Assembly: GCF_036226745.1 (NCBI RefSeq) | Contig: NZ_CP109013.1 | Coordinates: 1,302,001 to 1,366,000 of the forward strand | Direction of reading: 5' to 3' | DNA from: Streptomyces sp. NBC_00683 | GTDB taxonomy: Bacteria > Actinomycetota > Actinomycetes > Streptomycetales > Streptomycetaceae | DNA: 64,000 nucleotides | Shown here: positions 8,319 through 16,230 of the stretch, piece after piece | How the letters are laid out: each line of letters begins with the position of its first letter | Numbering within the stretch: position 1 is the stretch's first letter | Notes under the pieces: generated by a model | What the model was told of the DNA's origin: nothing | Database searches by the model: none | The model's input: the letters and a program-made list of their open reading frames with translations, nothing else | Program-made: the position numbers and the translations under genes

Positions 8319-9104
8319 ATGGATCCCAGGGAGCAGGCGCGGCTGGAGCACACCGTCGCGGACGGCGTCGCCACCGTCGTCATCAGCAACTCCGCCAAGC
8401 GGAACGCGATGACCGCGGACATGTGGCGGTCGCTGCCCGGACTGCTGGAGAAGCTGGCCACCGACCCGGCGGTACGGGTGCTGGTGCTCACCGGCGCCGG
8501 GGACACCTTCTGCGCCGGCGCCGACATCACCTCGCTCCGGGAGCCGGGCAGCCGTGCGCAGGAGCTCGCCGTGCGGGCGGAGGAGGCGCTGGCCGCCTTT
8601 CCCCGGCCCACGCTGGCCGCCGTGCGCGGATACTGCGTGGGCGGCGGCAGCCAGCTCGCGGCCGCCTGTGATCTGCGGTTCGCCGAGGAGGGGGCGTCGT
8701 TCGGTGTGACTCCGGCCAAGCTCGGGATCGTCTACCCCGCGTCGTCGACCCGGCGGCTGGTCGCCCTGGTCGGCCCGGCCGCCGCGAAGTTCCTGCTCTT
8801 CTCCGGCGAGCTGATCGCCGCGGAACGGGCCCTGCGCACGGGGCTGGTGGACGAGGTGCTGCCGACGGGCGGACTGGACGCCCGGGTGCGGTCGTTCGCG
8901 CAGGTACTGGCGTCGCGTTCGCAGCTGACCCAGGCCGCCGCGAAGGAGTTCGCCGACGGCCGCGAGGACCGGGACGCGTACTGGTCGGAGCAGGCGCGCG
9001 GAAGCGGCGACACCGCGGAGGGTGTCGCCGCCTTCATGGAGCGCCGTACGCCCCGCTTCACCTGGGTGACGGGATCTGCCCGGGCCGCTCCTACTTCAGG
9101 CTGA
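8319..9104 (+). CDS. Enoyl-CoA hydratase/isomerase family protein with altered active site
   Basis: A 261-residue crotonase-fold protein. The CoA-binding and oxyanion-hole segments are intact (FCAGADITSL near residues 63-72; GYCVGGGSQLAAACDLRFA near 103-121). The two glutamates that act in classical enoyl-CoA hydratase (rat Glu144 and Glu164) fall on Gln in GGGSQL and Ala in TPAKLG. Simple hydration is therefore unlikely; isomerase, thioesterase, decarboxylase or another crotonase reaction is possible. Its last 14 bases overlap the convergent DJ-1-like gene. Confidence 0.85.
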   Translation: MDPREQARLEHTVADGVATVVISNSAKRNAMTADMWRSLPGLLEKLATDPAVRVLVLTGAGDTFCAGADITSLREPGSRAQELAVRAEEALAAFPRPTLAAVRGYCVGGGSQLAAACDLRFAEEGASFGVTPAKLGIVYPASSTRRLVALVGPAAAKFLLFSGELIAAERALRTGLVDEVLPTGGLDARVRSFAQVLASRSQLTQAAAKEFADGREDRDAYWSEQARGSGDTAEGVAAFMERRTPRFTWVTGSARAAPTSG

Positions 9105-9726
9105 ACCGGCTGCTCCCACGGAACTCCTCGACCAGGGCGGCCGGGGCCTTTTCGGGGGATCCGGCGTCGTACGGCGGCTGGGGGTCGTACTCGGTGAGCA
9201 GCTGGACGGCCTGGGCGTGCTCGTCCCCGGCGATCCGGCCGAGCAGGGTGAGGCCCATGTCGATGCCGGACGACACCCCGGCGGCCGTGACGTACTTGCC
9301 GTCGAATACGACGCGCTCGCCGGTCGGCTCGGCCCCGTACGTCTTGAGCATGTCGAGGGCGAGCCAGTGCGAGGTGGCTCGCCGGCCGTCGAGCAGTCCG
9401 GCAGCGGCGAGCAGCAGTGAACCGGTACACACCGAGGTCGTCCAGGTGCTGGTCGCATCGGCGGTGCGCAGCCAGTCGAGCAGGGTCTCGTTCTCCATCT
9501 GGGCGCTCTGTCCGGGACCGCCGGGCACGATCACCAGGTCGGGGGCGGGGACTTCGGCGAGCGAGCGGTCGGCGTGGAGTGCGAGGCTCCCGTTGTCGTT
9601 GCGCACGGCCCCGGTCCGCTCGGCGACGAAGACGGTCTCGGCGCCGGGAGTGCGGCTTAGGATCTCGTAGGGGCCCACGGCGTCGAGGGCGGTGAAGCGG
9701 TCGAAGAGCACGATGGCGATCTGCAC
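9091..9726 (-). CDS. DJ-1/PfpI family protein
   Basis: A 211-residue single-domain DJ-1/PfpI protein. The conserved nucleophile-elbow cysteine lies in TTSVCTGSLLLAAAG and is preceded by DLVIVPGGPG. Members include isonitrile hydratase-like enzymes, glyoxalases and chaperones; the activity here is not determinable. The GTG at 9726 follows AAGGAA with good spacing, and the protein then begins directly with beta strand QIAIVLFD. It lies nine bases downstream of the GlxA-type regulator, itself a DJ-1-domain protein, so the pair form one operon and may act on related signals or substrates. Confidence 0.82.
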   Translation of the reverse strand: MQIAIVLFDRFTALDAVGPYEILSRTPGAETVFVAERTGAVRNDNGSLALHADRSLAEVPAPDLVIVPGGPGQSAQMENETLLDWLRTADATSTWTTSVCTGSLLLAAAGLLDGRRATSHWLALDMLKTYGAEPTGERVVFDGKYVTAAGVSSGIDMGLTLLGRIAGDEHAQAVQLLTEYDPQPPYDAGSPEKAPAALVEEFRGSSRFSLK

Positions 9727-9734
9727 GGTGTTCC

Positions 9735-10712
9735 TTACGTTGCGGGCGGGTTGATGCACACGGGCGGGGAGTGGAAGCGGCGGCGGTATTCGGCGGGCGC
9801 CGTACCGAGCGCCTTGACGAAGGCGCGGCGCATGGCCTCCGGGGTGCCGTAGCCGCTGGCGCGGGAGATTCCCGCGACGCCGTCGGTGGTGTCCTCCAGG
9901 AGCCGGCGGGCCTGTTCGAGGCGGACGCGCTCGACGTACCGGCCCGGTGTCAGACCGGTCTCGGCCTGGAAGGCCCGGGCGAAGTGGCGGGGTGAGGGCC
10001 TGGCCCGGGCCGCCAGTGCCTCCACGCAGAGGTCGGCGTCCGGGTGCTCGGTGATCCAGTGCTGAACGGCCCGCAGGGGTTCGCGGACGGCCGTCTGGGC
10101 GGTGAGCTGGGCGCTGAACTGGGCCTGGTTCCCGGGGCGCCGCAGGAACACGACGAGATGGCGGGCCACCGCGAGCGCCACGTCGCGGCCGTGGTCCTCC
10201 TCGACGAGGGCCAGGGCGAGATCGATGCCGGCGGTGACACCGGCCGAGGTGGCCAGCCTTCCGTCACGTACGAAGATCGGGTCCGGGTCCACCTCGACCG
10301 CCGGGTGGTCACGGGCGAGGGTCTCGCAGACGGACCAGTGGGTGGTCACGCGGTGGCCGTCGAGCTGCCCGGCCTCCGCGAGCAGCAGGGCCCCGGAACA
10401 GACGGAGACCAACTGCCCGGCGCGCGGGGCGTTCTCACGCAGCCAGTCGATCAGCGCCGGGTCGGGTGCTCGGGTCCCGGACCCGCCGGGGACGAGGAGC
10501 ATGTCGGGCACGTCCGCCTCGGCGAGAGAACCGTCGGGGATCAGGGTGAGGCCGTTGGAGCAGCGGACCGGCGCACCGGTCAGGGAGGCGGTGCGCAGCC
10601 CGTAGGAGACACCGGGGGTATGGGAGGCCCCGGCGAAGACCTCCATCGGGCCGCTCACATCGAGGCTCAGCACGTCCTCGAAGAGGACGACGAGTACGGA
10701 TCGCTGCTTCAT
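9735..10712 (-). CDS. GlxA-type transcriptional regulator (DJ-1 domain plus AraC helix-turn-helix)
   Basis: A 325-residue regulator. Residues about 1-180 are a DJ-1/PfpI-like sensor domain with VSVCSGALLLAEAG at the elbow. Residues about 215-315 are an AraC/XylS DNA-binding domain with two helix-turn-helix units (CVEALAARARPSPRHFARAF and GISRASGYGTPEAMRRAF). The ATG at 10712 has AGGATGG upstream; an ATG at 10721 is also possible. It directly precedes a stand-alone DJ-1 gene, its likely regulatory target, and is divergent from the SCO6745-family gene. The ligand is unknown. Confidence 0.87.
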   Translation of the reverse strand: MKQRSVLVVLFEDVLSLDVSGPMEVFAGASHTPGVSYGLRTASLTGAPVRCSNGLTLIPDGSLAEADVPDMLLVPGGSGTRAPDPALIDWLRENAPRAGQLVSVCSGALLLAEAGQLDGHRVTTHWSVCETLARDHPAVEVDPDPIFVRDGRLATSAGVTAGIDLALALVEEDHGRDVALAVARHLVVFLRRPGNQAQFSAQLTAQTAVREPLRAVQHWITEHPDADLCVEALAARARPSPRHFARAFQAETGLTPGRYVERVRLEQARRLLEDTTDGVAGISRASGYGTPEAMRRAFVKALGTAPAEYRRRFHSPPVCINPPAT

Positions 10713-10848
10713 GTCTGCCATCCTGGGCGGTCCGGCCCGATGGCTGCAATGACGGGTTCCCCACCTTTCCTGCCATACCGGGGGCGCGGGCCATGTCACC
10801 CCCGCGCCGGGGTTTCGCGGCGTACTGACCAGTCGGTAACGTACCGGC

Positions 10849-11712
10849 ATGAGTACTCTTCCGCCCCGCGCCGGGCGCCGCTGCCACAACTCGGTCAACC
10901 CCCTGCACTCCTGCGTCTACTTCTCCCCCGACCTGGGCGAGGAGTTCGGCAAGCTCGGCATCGACGACGCGAGCGCGGCCTACTTCGCCGCCCGCGGCGC
11001 CGCGCTGGGCGCCGTCGGGGCCGGAGCGGTCACGTCCACCTTCTACAACTTCAACCACGAGCTGGTGTCCCGCCATCTGCCCGCCGTGTGGTCCGTGGCC
11101 TCGCCCCAGGCGGCGCTCGACGCACGTCTGCGCGCCGCCGACTCGACACTGCGCCGGCTGCTCGGCGAGGAGGTCGTCGCCTCCCCCGAGATGGCGGAGG
11201 CTGCCGCGCTGGCCCTGCGCGCCGCGGAGGCCTGCACCCGCCACGCCCGGCCGTTGTACGCCGCGCACGCCGACCTGCCGGTGCCGGACGAGCCGCACCT
11301 GGCGTTCTGGCACGCGGCGACGCTGCTGCGCGAGCACCGGGGCGACGCCCACCTCGCCGCCCTGCTCTCGGCCGGTCTCGACCCGGTCGAGGCCCTGGTC
11401 AGCCACACCGCGACCGGCAAGGGCATGGCGCCCCGCTGGATCATGGGCACCCGCGGCTGGCGGCGCGCCGACTGGGACGCGGCGGTGGCGCGGCTGCGCG
11501 GGCGCGGCCTGCTGGACGACGCGGGCGAGCTGACGGACGCGGGCACCGCCCTCAGGGCCGGCCTGGAGGAGGCGACGGACCGCATGGACGCCGCACCGTA
11601 CGAGCACCTGGGCGCGGAGGGCGTGGAACGGCTCACCGAGCTGGGGCGCGGATACCTGTTCGCCGCGGCAGCCGCCGGCGCGTTCCCGGACGACCTCGTC
11701 GGAAAGGGCTGA
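10849..11712 (+). CDS. SCO6745 family protein
   Basis: A 287-residue cytosolic protein recognised as the actinobacterial SCO6745 family, whose function is not established. It opens with RCHNSVNPLHSCVYFSPDL. The C-terminal third (about residues 200-260) reads like a winged-helix segment (WDAAVARLRGRGLLDDAGELTDAG). It lacks membrane segments and a signal peptide. It is divergent from the GlxA-type regulator and upstream of a micro-protein gene. Confidence 0.75.
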   Translation: MSTLPPRAGRRCHNSVNPLHSCVYFSPDLGEEFGKLGIDDASAAYFAARGAALGAVGAGAVTSTFYNFNHELVSRHLPAVWSVASPQAALDARLRAADSTLRRLLGEEVVASPEMAEAAALALRAAEACTRHARPLYAAHADLPVPDEPHLAFWHAATLLREHRGDAHLAALLSAGLDPVEALVSHTATGKGMAPRWIMGTRGWRRADWDAAVARLRGRGLLDDAGELTDAGTALRAGLEEATDRMDAAPYEHLGAEGVERLTELGRGYLFAAAAAGAFPDDLVGKG

Positions 11713-11785
11713 GCCCCGGAACGTTTACGGGCCGCGGTCGGGGTCAGGCGCACAGGGCACACAGACCCCGACGAAGGAGAACACC

Positions 11786-11914
11786 ATGCGCACGATCGCA
11801 GACGTCTTCCGCACCATCGGCTCCGCCGTGGGCACCGTGGTGACGCTCCCCTTCCGGCTGGTGGCCAAGGTCTTCGGTGGCGCGTCGCGCGGCGGCCGGG
11901 CCCGGCGCGCCTGA
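11786..11914 (+). CDS. LPFR-motif small protein
   Basis: A 42-codon ORF with a good AAGGAG ribosome site encodes a basic, amphipathic micro-protein containing TLPFRLVAKVFGG, the motif of a small actinobacterial family named for LPFR. The rest is a hydrophobic N-terminal helix and an Arg/Gly tail (SRGGRARRA). Function is unknown; its small size and basic tail would suit membrane association. It stands between the SCO6745-family gene and tex. Confidence 0.72.
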   Translation: MRTIADVFRTIGSAVGTVVTLPFRLVAKVFGGASRGGRARRA

Positions 11915-12064
11915 GCGGGCGGTCCGCGGGCCCGCCCGACGAGGTCACGCGACACGGCACCCGGCCACCCGGCACAATGCAGGCGAAGGTGACCACACCG
12001 GATGTGGACCACTCCGTGGCACACAGCCAGCACAGCCAGTACGAGAAGGCGAGTCGGGAAAACC

Positions 12065-14545
12065 GTGACGACGTCCATCGAAGGCAGGATCGCCGAGGAA
12101 CTCGGCGTACGTGAGCGTCAGGTGAAGGCGGCCGTCGAGCTGCTCGACGGCGGGTCGACCGTGCCGTTCATCGCGCGCTACCGCAAGGAAGCGACCGAGA
12201 TGCTCGACGATGCGCAGCTGCGCACGCTCGAGGAACGACTGCGGTACCTGCGGGAACTGGAGGACCGTCGAGCGGCGGTCCTCGATTCCGTACGCGAGCA
12301 GGGCAAGCTCGATGCCGCCCTGGAGGCGCAGATCCGCGCGGCCGACACCAAGGCGCGGCTGGAGGACATCTATCTGCCCTTCAAGCCGAAACGCCGGACG
12401 AAGGCGCAGATCGCTCGCGAGGCGGGTCTGGAGCCGCTGGCGGACGGACTGCTCGGTGACCCGTCGAAGGACCCGCTCGCCGCGGCAGCCGCGTTCGTCG
12501 ACGCGGACAAGGGTGTGGCGGACCCGGCGGCGGCCCTGGACGGCGCCCGCTCCATCCTGACCGAGCGGTTCTCGGAGGACGCCGATCTGACCGGTGAGCT
12601 GCGTGAGCGCATGTGGTCGCGCGGCCGGCTGGCCGCGAAGGTCCGCGACGGCAAGGAGGAGGCCGGTGCGAAGTTCGCCGACTACTTCGACTTCGCGGAG
12701 CCGTTCACCGCGCTGCCCTCGCACCGGGTCCTCGCGATGCTCCGGGGCGAGAAGGAGGACGTGCTCGACCTGGTCCTGGAGCCCGAGGAGCCCGCGGGCA
12801 CCGAGCAGCCCGGCCCGTCGACGTACGAGAACATGATCGCCCGCCGTTTCGGTGTCGCCGACCGCGGCAGGCCGGGTGACAAGTGGCTGGGCGACACGGT
12901 GCGCTGGGCCTGGCGGACGCGGATCCTCGTCCATCTCGGGATCGATCTGCGACTGCGGCTGCGTACGGGCGCGGAGGACGAGGCGGTACGCGTCTTCGCG
13001 TCGAACCTGCGCGATCTGCTGCTCGCCGCACCGGCCGGCACCCGGTCGACGCTGGGGCTCGACCCCGGCTTCCGCACGGGTGTGAAGGTCGCCGTGGTGG
13101 ACGCCACCGGCAAGGTCGTCGCGACGGACGTCATCTACCCGCACGTTCCGGCGAACAAGTGGGACCAGTCGCTGGCCACGCTCGAGCGGCTGGCGAAGGA
13201 GCACGACGTCGATCTGATCGCGATCGGCAACGGCACCGCGTCCCGCGAGACCGACAAGCTCGCCGGTGAACTGTGCGACAAGCACCCGGAGCTGAAGCTC
13301 ACCAAGGTGATGGTGTCCGAGGCGGGCGCGTCCGTGTACTCGGCCTCGGCCTTCGCTTCGCAGGAACTCCCGGACATGGACGTGTCGTTGCGCGGCGCGG
13401 TCTCGATCGCGCGCCGCCTGCAGGACCCGCTGGCCGAGCTCGTGAAGATCGACCCGAAGTCGATCGGCGTCGGCCAGTACCAGCACGACCTGTCCGAGGT
13501 GAAGCTGTCGCGTTCGCTGGACGCGGTGGTCGAGGACTGTGTGAACGGTGTCGGTGTCGACGTCAACACCGCGTCGGCGCCGCTGCTCTCGCGGGTGTCG
13601 GGCATCGGCTCCGGGCTCGCCGAGAACATCGTGGCGCACCGGGACACCAACGGCCCGTTCCGGTCGCGCCGGGCGCTGAAGGATGTGGCACGGCTGGGCC
13701 CGAAGGCGTACGAGCAGTGCGCGGGCTTCCTCCGGATCAGGGGCGACGACCCCCTGGACGCGTCGAGTGTGCACCCGGAGGCCTACCCCGTGGTGCGGAC
13801 GATGGCGAAGACGACGGGCGGGGACGTCGCCTCGCTCATCGGCAACACGGGCGTCCTGCGCTCGCTGCGGGCCGATGACTTCGTGGACGAGAAGTTCGGC
13901 CTGCCGACGGTCACGGACATCCTCAAGGAACTGGAGAAGCCGGGCCGCGACCCGCGCCCCGCCTTCAAGACGGCCACGTTCAAGGAGGGCGTCGAGAAGA
14001 TCGGCGACCTGGCCTCCGGGATGGTGCTCGAGGGTGTCGTCACGAACGTCGCGGCCTTCGGCGCGTTCGTGGACATCGGCGTCCACCAGGACGGCCTGGT
14101 GCATGTGTCGGCGATGTCGCGGACGTTCGTCAAGGACCCGAGGGATGTCGTCAAGCCGGGCGACATCGTGAAGGTGAAGGTCATGGAGGTCGACATCCCG
14201 CGCAAGCGGATCTCGCTGACGCTGCGGCTGGACGACGAGGCCTCGGACGGGCAGGGCGGTGGGCAGGGCCTGCGGCGCGAGAGGAACGGGCAGGGCGACG
14301 GCGAGCGGCCTCCGCGCCAGCGGCAGGGCAGCCCGGGACAGCGGCAGGGACAGGGGCAGGGCGGCCAGGGACAGCGGCAGGCGCAGGGAGGCCGTCAGGG
14401 CGGTGGCGGCCAGGGCCGTGACCGGCGGGGCGACGGCCAGGGCGCTGCCCCCCGTCCGGCGGCCGCACCGGCCAACAGTGCGATGGCCGACGCGTTGCGG
14501 CGTGCGGGGCTGACGGGTCCCGACCGGGGCGGCCGTAAGCGCTGA
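12065..14545 (+). CDS. tex: Tex family RNA-binding transcription accessory protein
   Basis: An 826-residue Tex protein. In order: an N-terminal helical Tex domain ([12 protein letters not shown] onward), a YqgF-like RNase H fold ([17 protein letters not shown] near residues 330-350), helix-hairpin-helix repeats ([18 protein letters not shown] near 512-530) and an S1 RNA-binding domain (about 652-722). An unusual C-terminal tail of about 90 residues rich in Gly, Gln and Arg follows; it looks disordered and may add RNA binding. The GTG at 12065 is the family-consistent start. The gene is followed at once by a strong terminator. Confidence 0.93.
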   Translation: MTTSIEGRIAEELGVRERQVKAAVELLDGGSTVPFIARYRKEATEMLDDAQLRTLEERLRYLRELEDRRAAVLDSVREQGKLDAALEAQIRAADTKARLEDIYLPFKPKRRTKAQIAREAGLEPLADGLLGDPSKDPLAAAAAFVDADKGVADPAAALDGARSILTERFSEDADLTGELRERMWSRGRLAAKVRDGKEEAGAKFADYFDFAEPFTALPSHRVLAMLRGEKEDVLDLVLEPEEPAGTEQPGPSTYENMIARRFGVADRGRPGDKWLGDTVRWAWRTRILVHLGIDLRLRLRTGAEDEAVRVFASNLRDLLLAAPAGTRSTLGLDPGFRTGVKVAVVDATGKVVATDVIYPHVPANKWDQSLATLERLAKEHDVDLIAIGNGTASRETDKLAGELCDKHPELKLTKVMVSEAGASVYSASAFASQELPDMDVSLRGAVSIARRLQDPLAELVKIDPKSIGVGQYQHDLSEVKLSRSLDAVVEDCVNGVGVDVNTASAPLLSRVSGIGSGLAENIVAHRDTNGPFRSRRALKDVARLGPKAYEQCAGFLRIRGDDPLDASSVHPEAYPVVRTMAKTTGGDVASLIGNTGVLRSLRADDFVDEKFGLPTVTDILKELEKPGRDPRPAFKTATFKEGVEKIGDLASGMVLEGVVTNVAAFGAFVDIGVHQDGLVHVSAMSRTFVKDPRDVVKPGDIVKVKVMEVDIPRKRISLTLRLDDEASDGQGGGQGLRRERNGQGDGERPPRQRQGSPGQRQGQGQGGQGQRQAQGGRQGGGGQGRDRRGDGQGAAPRPAAAPANSAMADALRRAGLTGPDRGGRKR

Positions 14546-14555
14546 GGCGACGGAG

Positions 14556-14590
14556 CGGGCGGACAGGAGCTCTTCCTGTCCGCCCGTTTC
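14556..14590 (+). terminator. Rho-independent-like terminator after tex
   Basis: Thirteen-base perfect arms (14556-14568 and 14574-14586) with a 5-base loop begin 10 bases after the tex stop and are followed by a short T-rich stretch. Confidence 0.8.
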
Positions 14591-14662
14591 CTTTGCCTCG
14601 CCCAGGGACCGCCCGGCTACGGGGAACAAGACCGTTACATGGAACGGGTGTTGCCCGAAGCA

Positions 14663-14723
14663 TTGACATGTTCAGAACCCACCGCCACGCTGATTGCCAG
14701 CCGCGAATGCAACCGGTTGCATT
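14663..14723 (+). promoter_or_regulatory. LacI-type operator O1 with upstream -35-like box
   Basis: AATGCAACCGGTTGCATT at 14706-14723 is a perfect 18-base palindrome with the central CG typical of LacI-family operators. A TTGACA at 14663-14668 lies upstream; the matching -10 (CACGCT, 14686-14691) is weak. The operator would sit close to the transcription start, a position suited to repression. Confidence 0.7.
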
Positions 14724-14814
14724 CCGCCAGCACGAGCCGCACACCGCAGGAGCGAGGTACCAGGCCCCACCACCTCGCGCCCACCCCCGACCTCACCCGC
14801 AGAGAGGACTGTTC

Positions 14815-14886
14815 ATGTCCGGCACACCACGCTCGCCCACCCGCTCCGGTCCGGCCTTCACCGCCGAGGTCGAGCCGGCCACCTGA
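14815..14886 (+). CDS. Orphan 23-codon ORF between two LacI operators
   Basis: An ATG with an AGAGAGGA ribosome site six bases upstream opens a 23-residue ORF, MSGTPRSPTRSGPAFTAEVE then Pro-Ala-Thr and a stop. It stands between two identical-core LacI operators. I do not recognise the peptide. It may be a regulated small protein, a leader, or the remnant 5' end of a larger repressed gene whose body has been lost. The remainder of the 14546-15052 interval holds only the terminator and the two operators. Confidence 0.4.
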   Translation: MSGTPRSPTRSGPAFTAEVEPAT

Positions 14887-14898
14887 CGGCTGCCCAGT

Positions 14899-14916
14899 TG
14901 TGCAACCGGTTGCACA
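14899..14916 (+). promoter_or_regulatory. LacI-type operator O2
   Basis: TGTGCAACCGGTTGCACA is a perfect 18-base palindrome that shares the 14-base core TGCAACCGGTTGCA with O1. It lies about 45 bases upstream of a possible -10 box (TAGGCT, 14963) and 137 bases before the lacI-type start, so it probably mediates autoregulation. Confidence 0.75.
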
Positions 14917-15052
14917 TATCCCGGGGCCGCCCCCTGATCCGCACGGGCCGGACCGCGCGGACTAGGCTGAGGATCCTGGGGAGAAGTGTCGACCGGCACG
15001 CGGCGAGGAACAGAGCGGGCGGCGGCGCAGGGCGGGCAAGGGGAAGACAACC

Positions 15053-16051
15053 GTGGCCATGACCATCCGTGACGTCGCACAGGCAGCCGGGGTTCATGTC
15101 TCGACCGTCTCCCGGGCCTTCTCGGCCTCCCACCTGGTCAAGCGGGAGACCCGGGACCGGGTCCTCGCCATCGCCGCGGAACTGGGCTACCAGCCCAACG
15201 AGACCGCGCGCGCCCTGACCACGGGGCGCACCCGGAATCTGGGGCTGATCGTCTCCGATATCGCCAACCCCTTCTACCCGCCGCTCATCAAGGCCGCCCA
15301 GGCGTACGCCAGGGTCCGCGGCTACCAGGTCTTCGTGGCCGACACCGACGAGGACGTGGCCGCCGAGGAGGAACTGATCCAGACCCTGGCCCGCCAGGTG
15401 GACGGAGTGGTCCTGGTCAGCCCCAGGCTGGCCAACGACGTCATCGGCCGACTGAGCGGGGAACTTCCGTTCGTCCTGGTCAACCGGTCCGTGACGGGGC
15501 TGTCCGCCGTACTGATGGACGTGGCGCACGGTGCGACGCTCGCGGTGGAACACCTGGCCGGGCTGGGCCACGAGCATCTCGCCCTGGTCGGCGGCCCCCG
15601 TGGCTCGTGGACCAGCGCGCAGATGCGCAGGGCCGCCGGGCGGGCGGCTGCGGACCAGGGGGTCAGGCTGGACGTGCTCGGCCCCAACCGGCCGACGCAG
15701 CACGGCGGTATCGCGGCGACGCCCGCCGTCCTGAGGACGGGAGCCACCGGGGTGATCGCCTACAACGATCTGGTCGCCATAGGGCTCATCGAAGGGTTCG
15801 ACGACCGGAACGTACGGGTACCCGGGGACATCAGCGTGATCGGCGTGGACGACACCGTGGCCGGCCGGCTGAACCGCCCCCGGCTGACCACCGTCGCCAT
15901 GCCCACAGCAGCGGCGGGTCGCACGGCGGTCGATCTGCTCATCCAGACCGTGGAGACATCGGGCGGCGGTCCGGCCACGGCACAGACCACTCTGGCGACC
16001 TCCCTGGTCGTCCGGGACTCCACAGCCGCCCCGGCGCACCCTGCCGACTGA
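15053..16051 (+). CDS. LacI family transcriptional regulator
   Basis: A 332-residue regulator with an N-terminal LacI helix-turn-helix and hinge (IRDVAQAAGVHVSTVSRAFS, then NETARALTTGRT) and a periplasmic-binding-like effector domain from about residue 62. The effector region has the family pattern GLIVSDIANPFYPPLIKA and, near the C-terminus, SVIGVDDTVAGRLNRPRLTT. The GTG at 15053 follows GGGAAG; an ATG two codons later is possible. Two perfect operators lie upstream. The pectate lyase gene follows on the same strand, so a plant-sugar signal is plausible but not shown. Confidence 0.92.
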   Translation: MAMTIRDVAQAAGVHVSTVSRAFSASHLVKRETRDRVLAIAAELGYQPNETARALTTGRTRNLGLIVSDIANPFYPPLIKAAQAYARVRGYQVFVADTDEDVAAEEELIQTLARQVDGVVLVSPRLANDVIGRLSGELPFVLVNRSVTGLSAVLMDVAHGATLAVEHLAGLGHEHLALVGGPRGSWTSAQMRRAAGRAAADQGVRLDVLGPNRPTQHGGIAATPAVLRTGATGVIAYNDLVAIGLIEGFDDRNVRVPGDISVIGVDDTVAGRLNRPRLTTVAMPTAAAGRTAVDLLIQTVETSGGGPATAQTTLATSLVVRDSTAAPAHPAD

Positions 16052-16111
16052 TCCTTCGTCCCAACTTCTTGACCGCTCGGAGCGGGTGACGTACCGTCAC
16101 CGCAGTTCACA

Positions 16112-16132
16112 TACACGAACCTGATTCATGTA
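16112..16132 (+). promoter_or_regulatory. Inverted repeat in the pectate lyase promoter region
   Basis: TACACGAA, five spacer bases and TTCATGTA form an 8-base inverted repeat with one mismatch, about 100 bases upstream of the pectate lyase start. It does not resemble the LacI operators O1 and O2, so another regulator may act here. Confidence 0.3.
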
Positions 16133-16230
16133 CTGAATTCTCTTCTGGAATCGGGAACGGCCTTCACCACCGCACCACACCCCCGACAGGTGCCTGCGGA
16201 CGATGCCGCAGGCGGTGAAAGGAATACCTA

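Noticed and set aside
9735..10898. Longer start for the GlxA-type regulator
   Set aside because: The added 62 residues lack similarity to the family and run into the divergent promoter; the DJ-1 strand begins at the chosen ATG.
11945..14629. An 894-codon open frame opposite tex
   Set aside because: tex on the plus strand has all family domains; the opposite frame is repetitive Arg/Leu/Val sequence without motifs.
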